Below, piece after piece: positions 1 to 6,198 of a stretch of 6,491 bases of DNA (its first letter is position 1; every line of letters starts with the position of its first letter). The stretch comes from Candidatus Spyradenecus faecavium (GTDB lineage: Bacteria > Verrucomicrobiota > Kiritimatiellia > RFP12 > DVOR01). The DNA is taken from assembly GCA_018713405.1 (NCBI GenBank), contig DVOR01000017.1:1-6491 (forward strand). The letters run 5' to 3'. The notes below the pieces were generated by a model. The model saw only the letters and a program-made list of their open reading frames with translations, was not told the origin of the DNA and did no database searches. Both the position numbers and the translations under genes were made by a program.

Positions 1-650
1 GCCGCCTGCATCGCGCCCTGCGCGACGGCACCTGCGCCATCGCGCTGGCGAAGCCGCTCTCGCGGGGCCTGTGGTTCTGCGGCAACGCGCTGGGTACGGC
101 TTTGGCCTTGGGCGTCTACCTGCTCACGCAGGGCGCCGCGACGATCCTGGCCGAGGCCTACTCCCCGCGCTACCACGCCGGCGGGGAGTACGCCGACGTC
201 GCCGCGCTCTTCGGTGCGGTGGGGGCCGCGCTCGGCGCGCTCGCGCTGGCGGCGCTGAACGACCGTTTCCGTGGGGGGCGCTTCGCGCTCTCGGCGAACC
301 TGCTGCTGCCGGTCGCGCTGTGGGCGCTCGTCCCCTTCGCGCCGGGCGCGCATTGGGGCGACCTGACGGCGCTTGCGGCGGTGGCGATGCTGTTGGCGCA
401 GGCGGCGGCCTTCGCGCTGGCGTTGGCCGTGCGGTGCCCGCCCGGGCTGACGGCGGGCGTCACGCTCGCGGCGTTGGCGGCGACGCTGGCGTACCTCGGC
501 GGCGCGGCCTACCTGCCGCTTGACCCGTTGGCCGGGGGCGGCGCGGTCCCCGTGCGCACGTTGCTTCTTTTGGCGCCGCAGGCCTGTCTCGCGACGGCCT
601 TCTTCCTGTGGTGCGGCGTCGGCCTGCTGAACGCGAGGGAGACCCTATGA
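1..650 (+). CDS. ABC-2-type transporter membrane subunit, C-terminal part (cut by left edge)
   Basis: The frame beginning at base 3 is open from the window edge to the TGA at 648-650, giving the last 215 residues of a membrane protein; the true start lies outside. Near the left edge it reads ALAKPLSRGLWFCGNALG, the cytoplasmic 'KP-x-SR' motif that precedes a membrane helix in many ABC-2 permeases. The second membrane protein of this cluster has an equivalent motif (AFTKPIRRWTLWWGRFLG). After it come several hydrophobic Ala/Leu/Val segments, about five or six candidate helices, split by short polar loops such as NDRFRGGR, and the protein ends NARETL. The TGA overlaps the ATG of the ATPase (ATGA), indicating translational coupling. 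By inference it is one half of the transmembrane channel of an exporter. Substrate unknown. A methionine at 102 is internal and should not be taken as the start. Confidence 0.8.
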   Translation, partial: RLHRALRDGTCAIALAKPLSRGLWFCGNALGTALALGVYLLTQGAATILAEAYSPRYHAGGEYADVAALFGAVGAALGALALAALNDRFRGGRFALSANLLLPVALWALVPFAPGAHWGDLTALAAVAMLLAQAAAFALALAVRCPPGLTAGVTLAALAATLAYLGGAAYLPLDPLAGGGAVPVRTLLLLAPQACLATAFFLWCGVGLLNARETL

Positions 651-1432
651 GCGAGCCGCTTGTCCTGAACGAGGTCCGCAAGACCTTCCGCGATTTCTGG
701 GGCCGCCCCACGGTCGAGGCCGTCAAGGGGCTCTCCTTCACGGTCGGCGCGGGCGAGGTCTTCGGTCTGCTCGGCCCGAACGGCTCGGGCAAGAGCACGA
801 CCATCCGGATGCTCCTGGGCCTGCTCCGGCGCGACGCAGGCGCCATCCGCGTCTTCGGGGAGCCGCCGGAGGCCAAGCGCGCCCACGCCCTGGTGGGCTA
901 CCTCCCCGAAATCACCTACCTCCACCCCTTCCTCACGCCCCGCGAGACGCTCCGTTATTATGGCCGGCTCTTCGGGCTGGGCGGCCAGGAACTGCGCGAC
1001 CGCGTGGAAGACCTGCTGCGCCTGGCGGGCGTGGACCGCGTGGCCGACCGCCGCGTGGGCACCTTCTCCAAGGGCATGACCCGCCGCGTGGGCCTGGCGC
1101 AGGCCCTCCTCAACGCGCCCCGGCTGTTGGTGCTCGACGAGCCGACCTCCGGCCTCGACCCCATCGGCACGCGCGAGGTCAAAGACCTCATCCTGGGCCT
1201 CAAGGCCCGAGGCATCGCCGTCCTGATGAGCTCCCACCTGTTGCCAGACGTGCAGGACTGCTGCGACCGCATCCTCATCCTCGACCACGGCGAATGCCGC
1301 GCGCAGGGCCGCGTCCGCGACCTCAAGGAGTCCCTCGAGGCCTTCTTCCTCGAGACCGTCGACCGCACCGAGCGCGTCTCCCCGCTCGAGGCCGCCGGCG
1401 GCCTGCCCTGGCTCGGGGGGACGCGGGCGTGA
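647..1432 (+). CDS. ABC transporter ATP-binding protein (ABC-2/DRA-type exporter ATPase)
   Basis: A complete 261-residue nucleotide-binding subunit that would sit on the cytoplasmic face and power transport by the flanking membrane proteins. All motifs are present in order: Walker A GPNGSGKST (43-51), a Q-loop position in GYLPE (84-88) where Glu replaces the usual Gln, signature FSKGM (140-144) in place of LSGGQ, Walker B LLVLDEP (160-166), D-loop SGLD (168-171) and H-loop His197 in SSHLL. GYLPE and SKGM are both common in ATPases of ABC-2 exporters, so I read it as active. The ATG at 647 is chosen because it overlaps the upstream stop (ATGA), is preceded by GAGGGAG (635-641) with a 5-base spacer, and starts the protein just before the conserved N-terminal strand. 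The in-frame ATG at 608 lies inside the upstream gene. Its own TGA overlaps the next gene's GTG. About 30 residues after the core (230-261) are not recognisable. Confidence 0.95.
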   Translation: MSEPLVLNEVRKTFRDFWGRPTVEAVKGLSFTVGAGEVFGLLGPNGSGKSTTIRMLLGLLRRDAGAIRVFGEPPEAKRAHALVGYLPEITYLHPFLTPRETLRYYGRLFGLGGQELRDRVEDLLRLAGVDRVADRRVGTFSKGMTRRVGLAQALLNAPRLLVLDEPTSGLDPIGTREVKDLILGLKARGIAVLMSSHLLPDVQDCCDRILILDHGECRAQGRVRDLKESLEAFFLETVDRTERVSPLEAAGGLPWLGGTRA

Positions 1433-2670
1433 GGGCGCTCTGGGCGGAGCTGACGCTGGGCTGGCGGCGCGCCGTGCGCGGGCCCTTCCTCGCCGCGCTC
1501 ACGGTCGCCCTCGCGCTCTGCCTGCTCGCCCTGCCCGGCCGCGACGACCCCGGCCTGACGCGCACGGGCTTCGGCGTCTCGCTCGCCTGGTGCCTGCTCC
1601 TGGTCTCCGCCCTGTGGTGCGGCGGCACGGCCTACGCGCTTGACCGCGACCGCCGCCGCCTGACCCTCGCCTTCACCAAGCCCATCCGCCGCTGGACGCT
1701 GTGGTGGGGCCGTTTCCTCGGCACGCTCGCGCCCTTCGCCGCCGCCGTCGCCGCAGTGGGGCTCTGCCTGGCCATCCGCCCGCTCCCCGAAGGTCGCGCC
1801 GTGGCCGCGCCCGTCGGCCTGCCCGACCTCACCCCCCAGGCGCAGGCGTGGCTGGACGGCCTCCGCGAGCAGGGGCAGCTCCCCAAGGGCGCCTCGGAGG
1901 CGCGCCTCCTGCGGGCCGTGCGCGAAACCTTCGAGAAGCGCCCCGTCGCCCTGGAGCCGGGCCAAGCCAAGACCTACCGTTTCCCCGCCGTCGACCGCCC
2001 CGGGCCCGTGACCTTCCGCCTCTCCGGCCGGCCCTTCCTCGGCGCCCGCGAGGCCATCCGCCTGGCCGTCACCGCCGAGTGCGACGGCAAACGCGTCACC
2101 CTCCGCCCCGACCGCCTGCGCGACTACGGCTTCGCCGTCGACCTCCCGGCGGGCTTCGCCGCGCCCGGCAAGCCGCTCACCTTCACCCTGACCCGCGAGG
2201 ACGCCGAGGGCGCCGGCACCGTCCTCTACCGCGAGCGCGCCGACGTCGCGTTGCTCTCCGGGGGGCAGGGCCCCGCCGCCAACCTCGCGGCCTTCTGCCT
2301 GACGGCGCTCCTGACCGTGGCGATGGCCGTCGCGCTGGGGCTGGCGCTGGGGTGCGCCTTCTCCCTGCCGGTCACGCTCTTCACGGGGTCGCTCGCGCTC
2401 CTGGCCGTCGCCGCGGCCGCGCTCTCCCCGGAGACCTTCGTCCTGGACGAGATCCGCTCCGTCTGGACGCGCGTCGGCACGGCGGTCTCCGCCTGCGTCG
2501 CCTGGCCCTTCCGCGGGCTGGTCGCGCTCAACCCGCTCCGTTGCCTGCTGGACGGCGAGGCCATCGGGGCGGCGGCCCTCCTGCGGATCTTCGTGACGGC
2601 CGTGCTTCCCTGGTGCGTGGCCTGCTCCCTGGCCGCCACGCTCACCTCCGTCACCGACGAAGACCGCTGA
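1429..2670 (+). CDS. ABC-2-type transporter membrane subunit with large loop domain
   Basis: A 413-residue membrane protein with a GTG start in a GTGA overlap with the ATPase stop, preceded by GGGGGGA (1415-1421). A longer reading from 1294 would add only an Arg/Pro-rich stretch that is the ATPase in another frame. Candidate helices lie at about 18-35, 47-70, 94-116, 284-308, 312-333, 350-366 and 380-404. The motif AFTKPIRRWTLWWGRFLG (81-98) before the third helix is typical of ABC-2 permeases and matches the first gene of the cluster. Between helices three and four is a polar region of about 165 residues (117-283). Its first part looks helical (LTPQAQAWLDGLREQG...) and its second part looks beta-rich (alternating hydrophobics around 180-275). 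By topology the loop is probably extracytoplasmic. It forms a transport complex with the two preceding genes by inference; substrate unknown. The C-terminus (SVTDEDR) is short and acidic. Confidence 0.87.
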   Translation: MRALWAELTLGWRRAVRGPFLAALTVALALCLLALPGRDDPGLTRTGFGVSLAWCLLLVSALWCGGTAYALDRDRRRLTLAFTKPIRRWTLWWGRFLGTLAPFAAAVAAVGLCLAIRPLPEGRAVAAPVGLPDLTPQAQAWLDGLREQGQLPKGASEARLLRAVRETFEKRPVALEPGQAKTYRFPAVDRPGPVTFRLSGRPFLGAREAIRLAVTAECDGKRVTLRPDRLRDYGFAVDLPAGFAAPGKPLTFTLTREDAEGAGTVLYRERADVALLSGGQGPAANLAAFCLTALLTVAMAVALGLALGCAFSLPVTLFTGSLALLAVAAAALSPETFVLDEIRSVWTRVGTAVSACVAWPFRGLVALNPLRCLLDGEAIGAAALLRIFVTAVLPWCVACSLAATLTSVTDEDR

Positions 2671-2679
2671 CGCGCACGC

Positions 2680-4023
2680 TCACGCCAACGCCTTGCGCAC
2701 CTCCTCCGCGTCGGAGAAGGGGTGGCGGACGCCGTTGATTTCCTGGTAGGTCTCGTGGCCTTTGCCGGCGATGAGCACCACGTCGTCCTCGCCGCGCAGG
2801 GCGAGGGCGCGGCGGATGGCCGCACGGCGGTCTGGCTCGACGAGGGGCTTGTGGTCGCGGAAGCCCGGCAGAATGTCGGCGATGATGGCGGCGGGGTCCT
2901 CGGTGCGGGGATTGTCGGAGGTGACGATCGGCACGTCCGCCCAGCGGTCGACGGCGGCGCCCATCTTGGGGCGCTTGGCGCGGTCGCGGTCGCCCCCGCA
3001 CCCGAAGACGCAGATGACGCGCCCTTTGCCGACGAGCGCGCGGAGGGTGGAGAGGACGTTCGTCAGCGCGTCGTCGGTGTGGGCGTAGTCCACGAAGACG
3101 TGCGGGGCCACGGGTTCCAGCCGCCCCCAACGGGGCTTGGCCGCGGCGATGGCCGTCAGGATGGCGTCGGCGCTCACGCCGAGGGCCTGCGCGGCCGTGG
3201 CGGCGCAGAGGAGGTTCGCCAGGTTGTACCGCCCGCACAGCGCGGTGCGGAAGGCGACGCGCCGGCCGCCCAGCGTCATCTCGGCCTCGGTGCCGGCGGG
3301 CGTGAAAGAGGCCTTGAACGCGGAGGCGGCATAGGGGAAGACGTTGCCGCGCCCCTCAAGCAGCGCGAGAAGGCGGCGGCCATAGGGATCGTCGGCGTTG
3401 ACGACGGCGAGGGCCTCGGGGTGCCCCGTAAAGAGGCGCGCCTTGACGGCGAAATAGGCCTCCATCGTCTTGTGGTAGTCCAGGTGGTCCTGCGTCAGGT
3501 TGGTGAAGGCCGTGAGCGCGAAGCGGCAGGCCCCGACGCGCGCCTGGTCGATGGCGTGGCTGGAGACCTCCATCACGGCGGCGCGGCACCTTGCGCCCAC
3601 CATCGCGGCGAGGTCGGCCTGGAGCGCGCGGGCGTCTGGCGTGGTGCGGTCGGCGGGCGCGTCATGGCCCGGCCACTGCTCGGCCACGGTGGTGAGAAGC
3701 CCGGGCATCAGGCCGCCCTGGGCGAGCATGTCGCGCAGGAGCCAGGCGGTGGTGGTCTTGCCGTTGGTGCCGGTGACGCCGCAGAGCAGGAGGCGTTCGC
3801 TGGGGCGGCCGAAGTGCTCCGCGCAGGCCTCGGCGAAGGCGGCGCGCGGGTCGTCCACGCGCAGGTCGCACCCCGGGCAGGCGCCCATCACGGCGGCGGC
3901 GCCCTTGGCGCGGGCCTCGGCGATGTACCTGGCGCCGTCGTCGTGGGTGCCGGGGATGGCGACAAAAAGGGCGCCGGGGACGACCCGGCGCGAATCGCAC
4001 GTCACGTCCGTGTAACGCGGCAT
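2680..4023 (-). CDS. murE: UDP-N-acetylmuramoyl-tripeptide synthetase, probably meso-diaminopimelate-adding
   Basis: Cytoplasmic Mur ligase that uses ATP to add the third amino acid to UDP-MurNAc-L-Ala-D-Glu in peptidoglycan precursor synthesis. In the 447 residues I see the N-terminal DSR (10-12) of the uridine-binding domain, the P-loop GTNGKTTT (85-92), TTP (127-129), the metal-site MEVSSHA (151-157), TNLTQDHLDYH (174-184), the YFAVKARLF segment with the Lys (K194) that is carbamylated in the family, the C-terminal-domain DYAHTDDAL (312-320), DNPR (370-373) and GKGHETYQ (420-427). DNPR is the known signature for meso-diaminopimelate rather than lysine. The protein is shorter than the usual 480-500 residues, mainly at the N-terminus: the P-loop lies about 30 residues earlier than in E. 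coli MurE. The ATG at 4023 follows the lipoprotein stop by one base, with GGGGGAA a few bases upstream inside that gene, so translation is probably coupled. YAHTDD has Asp where the family usually has Pro. No other cell-wall gene is in view. Confidence 0.95.
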   Translation of the reverse strand: MPRYTDVTCDSRRVVPGALFVAIPGTHDDGARYIAEARAKGAAAVMGACPGCDLRVDDPRAAFAEACAEHFGRPSERLLLCGVTGTNGKTTTAWLLRDMLAQGGLMPGLLTTVAEQWPGHDAPADRTTPDARALQADLAAMVGARCRAAVMEVSSHAIDQARVGACRFALTAFTNLTQDHLDYHKTMEAYFAVKARLFTGHPEALAVVNADDPYGRRLLALLEGRGNVFPYAASAFKASFTPAGTEAEMTLGGRRVAFRTALCGRYNLANLLCAATAAQALGVSADAILTAIAAAKPRWGRLEPVAPHVFVDYAHTDDALTNVLSTLRALVGKGRVICVFGCGGDRDRAKRPKMGAAVDRWADVPIVTSDNPRTEDPAAIIADILPGFRDHKPLVEPDRRAAIRRALALRGEDDVVLIAGKGHETYQEINGVRHPFSDAEEVRKALA

Positions 4024-4024
4024 C

Positions 4025-4732
4025 TCAGTTCCCCCGCAGTTGGCGCTGCTGGCGCAGGTAACGCTCGCGCAGCGACAGGTTCTCGGCCGGGGCCTCGGCG
4101 CGCCGCGCCTGCGGCGTCGTGGCCTGGGGCGCCGGGACGGCCTCGTCCTGCATCGTCTCGCCGTCGACCTTCAGCTCCTCCGGCCGGCCCTTGGTGACGA
4201 CGGTCCGGCGCCCGATGGCGTCCGAGACGTAGGTGCCATTGGCATAGGCCTCGCGCTCGGCCGCCAGACGGTCGGCCTCGGCATGGAGCTCCGCGCCGGA
4301 GAACCGGATTTTGATGGAGGGATCCAGCACGTCGGTGCTCGTCTCCCCCGTCAGACGGTTGTAGGTGGAGAGCGAGGCCTGCGGCGTGGAGAAGAAGCGG
4401 AACTTGAGGTGCCCCCCGCGGAACATCTGGTCCGTCACGTACTTGCGGAGCGTGACGAACTCGGGGCTGTCCGGGTCGCCGTGCAGACGAATGAGGACGG
4501 TGTCCTGCGGCTGGGTGGAGGAGTTTTTGACGACCTCCGAGAGCTCGCCCATCTCGATGGGTTCGCCGAAGACCCGCACTTCGCCGTTGGGGTAGACGTC
4601 GATCTTCGCCTCCCGCGCGTTCAGCGCGCGCAGGTTGGGGCCGCTCCCCGCGCACCCGGCCAGCAGGCCGAGCGCGAGGAGGGCACAGCAAGCCCCGAAG
4701 GCGGGGCGGGGCAAGCGATGGGTCAGGGCCAT
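4025..4732 (-). CDS. predicted lipoprotein with ExbD/TolR-like periplasmic domain
   Basis: A 235-residue exported lipoprotein. Residues 1-26 form a signal peptide (basic HRLPRP, then a hydrophobic core) ending in the lipobox LLAGC, with Cys27 the lipidation site. Residues about 43-115 match by eye the pattern of the ExbD/TolR periplasmic domain: a strand (AKIDVYPNGEVRVFG), the 'G-x-PI' turn, a helix (MGELSEVVKN), a strand (DTVLIRLHGDPDSP), a second helix (FVTLRKYVTDQMFRGG) and a last strand (LKFRFFST). Residues 116-185 are mixed and unrecognised. A low-complexity Ala/Pro/Gln region (about 195-217) leads to a basic tail (LRERYLRQQRQLRGN). The usual ExbD transmembrane helix with its proton-carrying Asp is absent, so it would not itself be a proton-channel subunit. 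The ATG at 4732 has GGAGGA at good spacing and opens the signal peptide; the frame stays open far upstream, but only as a shadow of metY. It lies 50 bp after metY and 1 bp before murE. The domain call is by eye; function unknown. Confidence 0.85.
   Translation of the reverse strand: MALTHRLPRPAFGACCALLALGLLAGCAGSGPNLRALNAREAKIDVYPNGEVRVFGEPIEMGELSEVVKNSSTQPQDTVLIRLHGDPDSPEFVTLRKYVTDQMFRGGHLKFRFFSTPQASLSTYNRLTGETSTDVLDPSIKIRFSGAELHAEADRLAAEREAYANGTYVSDAIGRRTVVTKGRPEELKVDGETMQDEAVPAPQATTPQARRAEAPAENLSLRERYLRQQRQLRGN
4652..4732 (-). other. type II (lipoprotein) signal peptide and lipobox
   Basis: The first 27 codons of the lipoprotein encode a basic N-region (HRLPRP), a hydrophobic stretch rich in Ala, Leu and Cys, and LLAGC, which fits the L-[AS]-[GA]-C lipobox. 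The modified Cys27 is the TGC read from 4654 to 4652. The residue after the Cys is Ala, so there is no Asp inner-membrane-retention signal of the E. coli type; outer-membrane sorting is possible, but the rule is not universal. Confidence 0.85.
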
Positions 4733-4739
4733 GACGCGT

Positions 4740-4745
4740 TCCTCC
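4740..4745 (-). promoter_or_regulatory. ribosome binding site of the lipoprotein gene
   Basis: On the minus strand GGAGGA lies about 7 bases before the ATG at 4732. It is a near-perfect Shine-Dalgarno sequence and fixes the start, although the same frame stays open for about 830 bases further upstream. Confidence 0.8.
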
Positions 4746-4782
4746 GTCGTTCCGTTGCCTTCGGGGCCTGGCGCCTCTGGGC

Positions 4783-6054
4783 TTAGAACGCCTTCTTGAA
4801 GGCCTGCTCGAGGTCGGCGATGATGTCGTCGATGTGCTCGATGCCGCAGGAGAAGCGCACGGTGGTGGGCGAGATGCCCGCCGCCACGAGCTGCTCGTCG
4901 GTCAGCTGGCGGTGCGTCATGCTGGCGGGGTGGAGCACGCAGGTGCGCGCGTCGGCCACGTGCACGACGATCTTCGCCAGCTGGAAGGCGTCCATCAGGC
5001 GCTGCGTGTCGGCGCGGGAGCCGTCGACCTCGAAGGTGACCACGCCCGAGCTGCCCTGCGGCAGGTACTTCTGCGCCAGCGCGTGGTACTTGTCGCCCTT
5101 GAGGCCGGGGTAGCGCACGTTCTTGACGCGGGGGTTGTTGGCGAGCCACTCGGCCACCTTGAGCGCGTTCTCGCTGTGGCGGGCCATGCGCAGGGGCAGG
5201 GTCTCGATGCCGAGGTTCAGCAGGAAGGCGTTGAAGGGGGCCGCCTGGGCGCCCATGTCGCGCATCAGCTGCGCGCGGGCCTTGACGATGTAGGCCATCT
5301 TGCCGAAGGCCTCGGTGTAGACCAGCCCGTGGTAGGAGGGGTCGGGCTCCGTGAAGTCCTTGAAGCGGCCCGACGCGGCCCAGTCGAAGTTGCCGCTGTC
5401 CACGATCACGCCGCCCAGGCTCACCGCGTGGCCGTCGAGGTACTTCGTGCTCGCGTGCACCACGATGTCCGCGCCCCACTCGAAGGGACGGCAGAGGTAA
5501 GGCGTGGGGAAGGTGTTGTCCAGGATGAGGGGCAGGCCGTTGCGGTGCGCCACCTTGGCCCAACGCTCCACGTCTAGCACCGAGAGGGCGGGGTTGGCCA
5601 GCGTCTCGCCGAAGATGGCCTTGGTGTTCGGGCGGATGGCCGCCTCGATCTCCTCGTCGGAGGCGTCGGGGTGGACCCAGGTGAACTGGATGCCCAGCTT
5701 CTCCAGCGTCACGCCGAAGAGGTTGACCGTGCCGCCGTAGATCTCCGAGCTCGACACGATGTGGTCGCCCGCATGGGCCACCGTCAGCAGGGAAATCATG
5801 CTCGCGGCCTGGCCGGCGCTGGTGAGCATCGCGCCCACGCCGCCCTCGAGCGCCGCGATGCGCTGCTCCACGTAGTCCAGCGTGGGGTTGCTCAGGCGCG
5901 TGTAGAAATGGCCGCCCACCTTGAGGTCGAAGAGATCCGCCACATGCTGCGCGGAGTCGAACTTAAAGGTGGTGCTCTGGTAAATCGGCAGGACGCGGGC
6001 CTCGCCGTTCTTCGGGTCCCAGCCCGCTTGGACGCATTTCGTCTCGAATTTCAT
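4783..6054 (-). CDS. metY: O-acetylhomoserine sulfhydrylase (PLP-dependent, Cys/Met metabolism family)
   Basis: Cytoplasmic PLP enzyme that joins O-acetyl-L-homoserine and sulfide to give homocysteine and acetate, the direct sulfhydrylation route to methionine. The 423-residue length is normal for this class. Visible landmarks are IYQSTTFKF (24-32), Y51 and R53 in FYTRLSNPT (phosphate contacts from the neighbouring subunit), TSAGQAA (78-84), SSSEIYGGT with the ring-stacking Y106, the cofactor Asp D179 in LILDNTF, the Schiff-base lysine K204 in ASTKYLDGHA, GGVIVDSGNFDW (214-225), and R400 in TVRFSCGIEH, the substrate-carboxylate arginine. STKYxDGHA and FTEPDPSYHGL are typical of O-acetylhomoserine enzymes rather than cystathionine synthases or lyases, though a related thiol substrate cannot be excluded. 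The ATG at 6054 begins the family's usual N-terminus and has AAGGAG upstream; the frame is open 44 codons further, but that stretch runs through the promoter. First gene of the probable unit metY-lipoprotein-murE. Confidence 0.95.
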   Translation of the reverse strand: MKFETKCVQAGWDPKNGEARVLPIYQSTTFKFDSAQHVADLFDLKVGGHFYTRLSNPTLDYVEQRIAALEGGVGAMLTSAGQAASMISLLTVAHAGDHIVSSSEIYGGTVNLFGVTLEKLGIQFTWVHPDASDEEIEAAIRPNTKAIFGETLANPALSVLDVERWAKVAHRNGLPLILDNTFPTPYLCRPFEWGADIVVHASTKYLDGHAVSLGGVIVDSGNFDWAASGRFKDFTEPDPSYHGLVYTEAFGKMAYIVKARAQLMRDMGAQAAPFNAFLLNLGIETLPLRMARHSENALKVAEWLANNPRVKNVRYPGLKGDKYHALAQKYLPQGSSGVVTFEVDGSRADTQRLMDAFQLAKIVVHVADARTCVLHPASMTHRQLTDEQLVAAGISPTTVRFSCGIEHIDDIIADLEQAFKKAF

Positions 6055-6063
6055 CTTCCTCGA

Positions 6064-6069
6064 CTCCTT
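6064..6069 (-). promoter_or_regulatory. ribosome binding site of metY
   Basis: On the minus strand AAGGAG ends 9 bases before the ATG at 6054, with a second weaker purine run (GAGGAAG) directly before the start. Together they support this start over the upstream in-frame ATG at 6186. Confidence 0.75.
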
Positions 6070-6114
6070 TTGTTGCGGCCTCTGCGCCAGACGGCGTCCG
6101 ACCGATTGCCCACC

Positions 6115-6123
6115 ATTGTACCA
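6115..6123 (-). promoter_or_regulatory. extended -10 promoter of metY
   Basis: On the minus strand the bases read TGGTACAAT: a -10 hexamer TACAAT (one mismatch to TATAAT) preceded by the TGn of an extended -10 element. It stands out as one of the few AT-rich spots in a GC-rich gap. No good -35 hexamer lies 16-18 bases upstream, where the DNA is GT/GC-rich, as is common for extended -10 promoters. The predicted transcript would start near 6108 and have a leader of about 53 bases, too short for a typical SAM riboswitch. It probably drives metY, the lipoprotein gene and murE. Confidence 0.6.
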
Positions 6124-6146
6124 CACCCCACACGCCGCCACGCCGC

Positions 6147-6160
6147 TTTTTGCAAAAAAA
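6147..6160 (-). promoter_or_regulatory. A/T palindrome upstream of the metY promoter (UP-element-like or operator)
   Basis: TTTTTGCAAAAA (6147-6158) is a perfect 12-bp palindrome, extended by two more A on the plus strand. It would span about -39 to -52 relative to the predicted metY start, the position of an UP element contacted by the polymerase alpha subunit. A regulator site is an equally possible reading. The run is striking against flanks of nearly pure G and C. Confidence 0.4.
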
Positions 6161-6198
6161 TCCCACCCCCGCGCCGCCAGGCGCACAGCCCCCCCAAA

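Noticed and set aside
1294..1428. Upstream extension of the second ABC membrane protein
   Set aside because: The extra 45 residues are an Arg/Pro-rich shadow of the ATPase gene. The GTGA overlap start is better supported.
2722..4197. 491-codon open frame on the plus strand across murE
   Set aside because: It is antisense to a clear murE. Its composition (Gly, Ala, Val, His, Arg-rich, no domain) is the usual reverse-strand shadow in GC-rich DNA.
4733..5563. Long N-terminal extension of the lipoprotein frame (512 codons in total)
   Set aside because: The extension is Arg/Pro/Gly-rich and overlaps metY in another frame. The real start at 4732 has a strong ribosome binding site and begins a signal peptide.
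4834..5577. 247-codon plus-strand frame across metY
   Set aside because: It is antisense to a full-length metY with every catalytic residue in place, and is a composition-driven shadow.
6055..6108. SAM riboswitch or T-box in the metY leader
   Set aside because: The predicted leader is only about 53 bases and shows none of the conserved stems of those elements.
6055..6186. 44-codon upstream extension of metY to the ATG at 6186
   Set aside because: It would run over the promoter and the ribosome binding site, and family members start at the MKFETK-type N-terminus.
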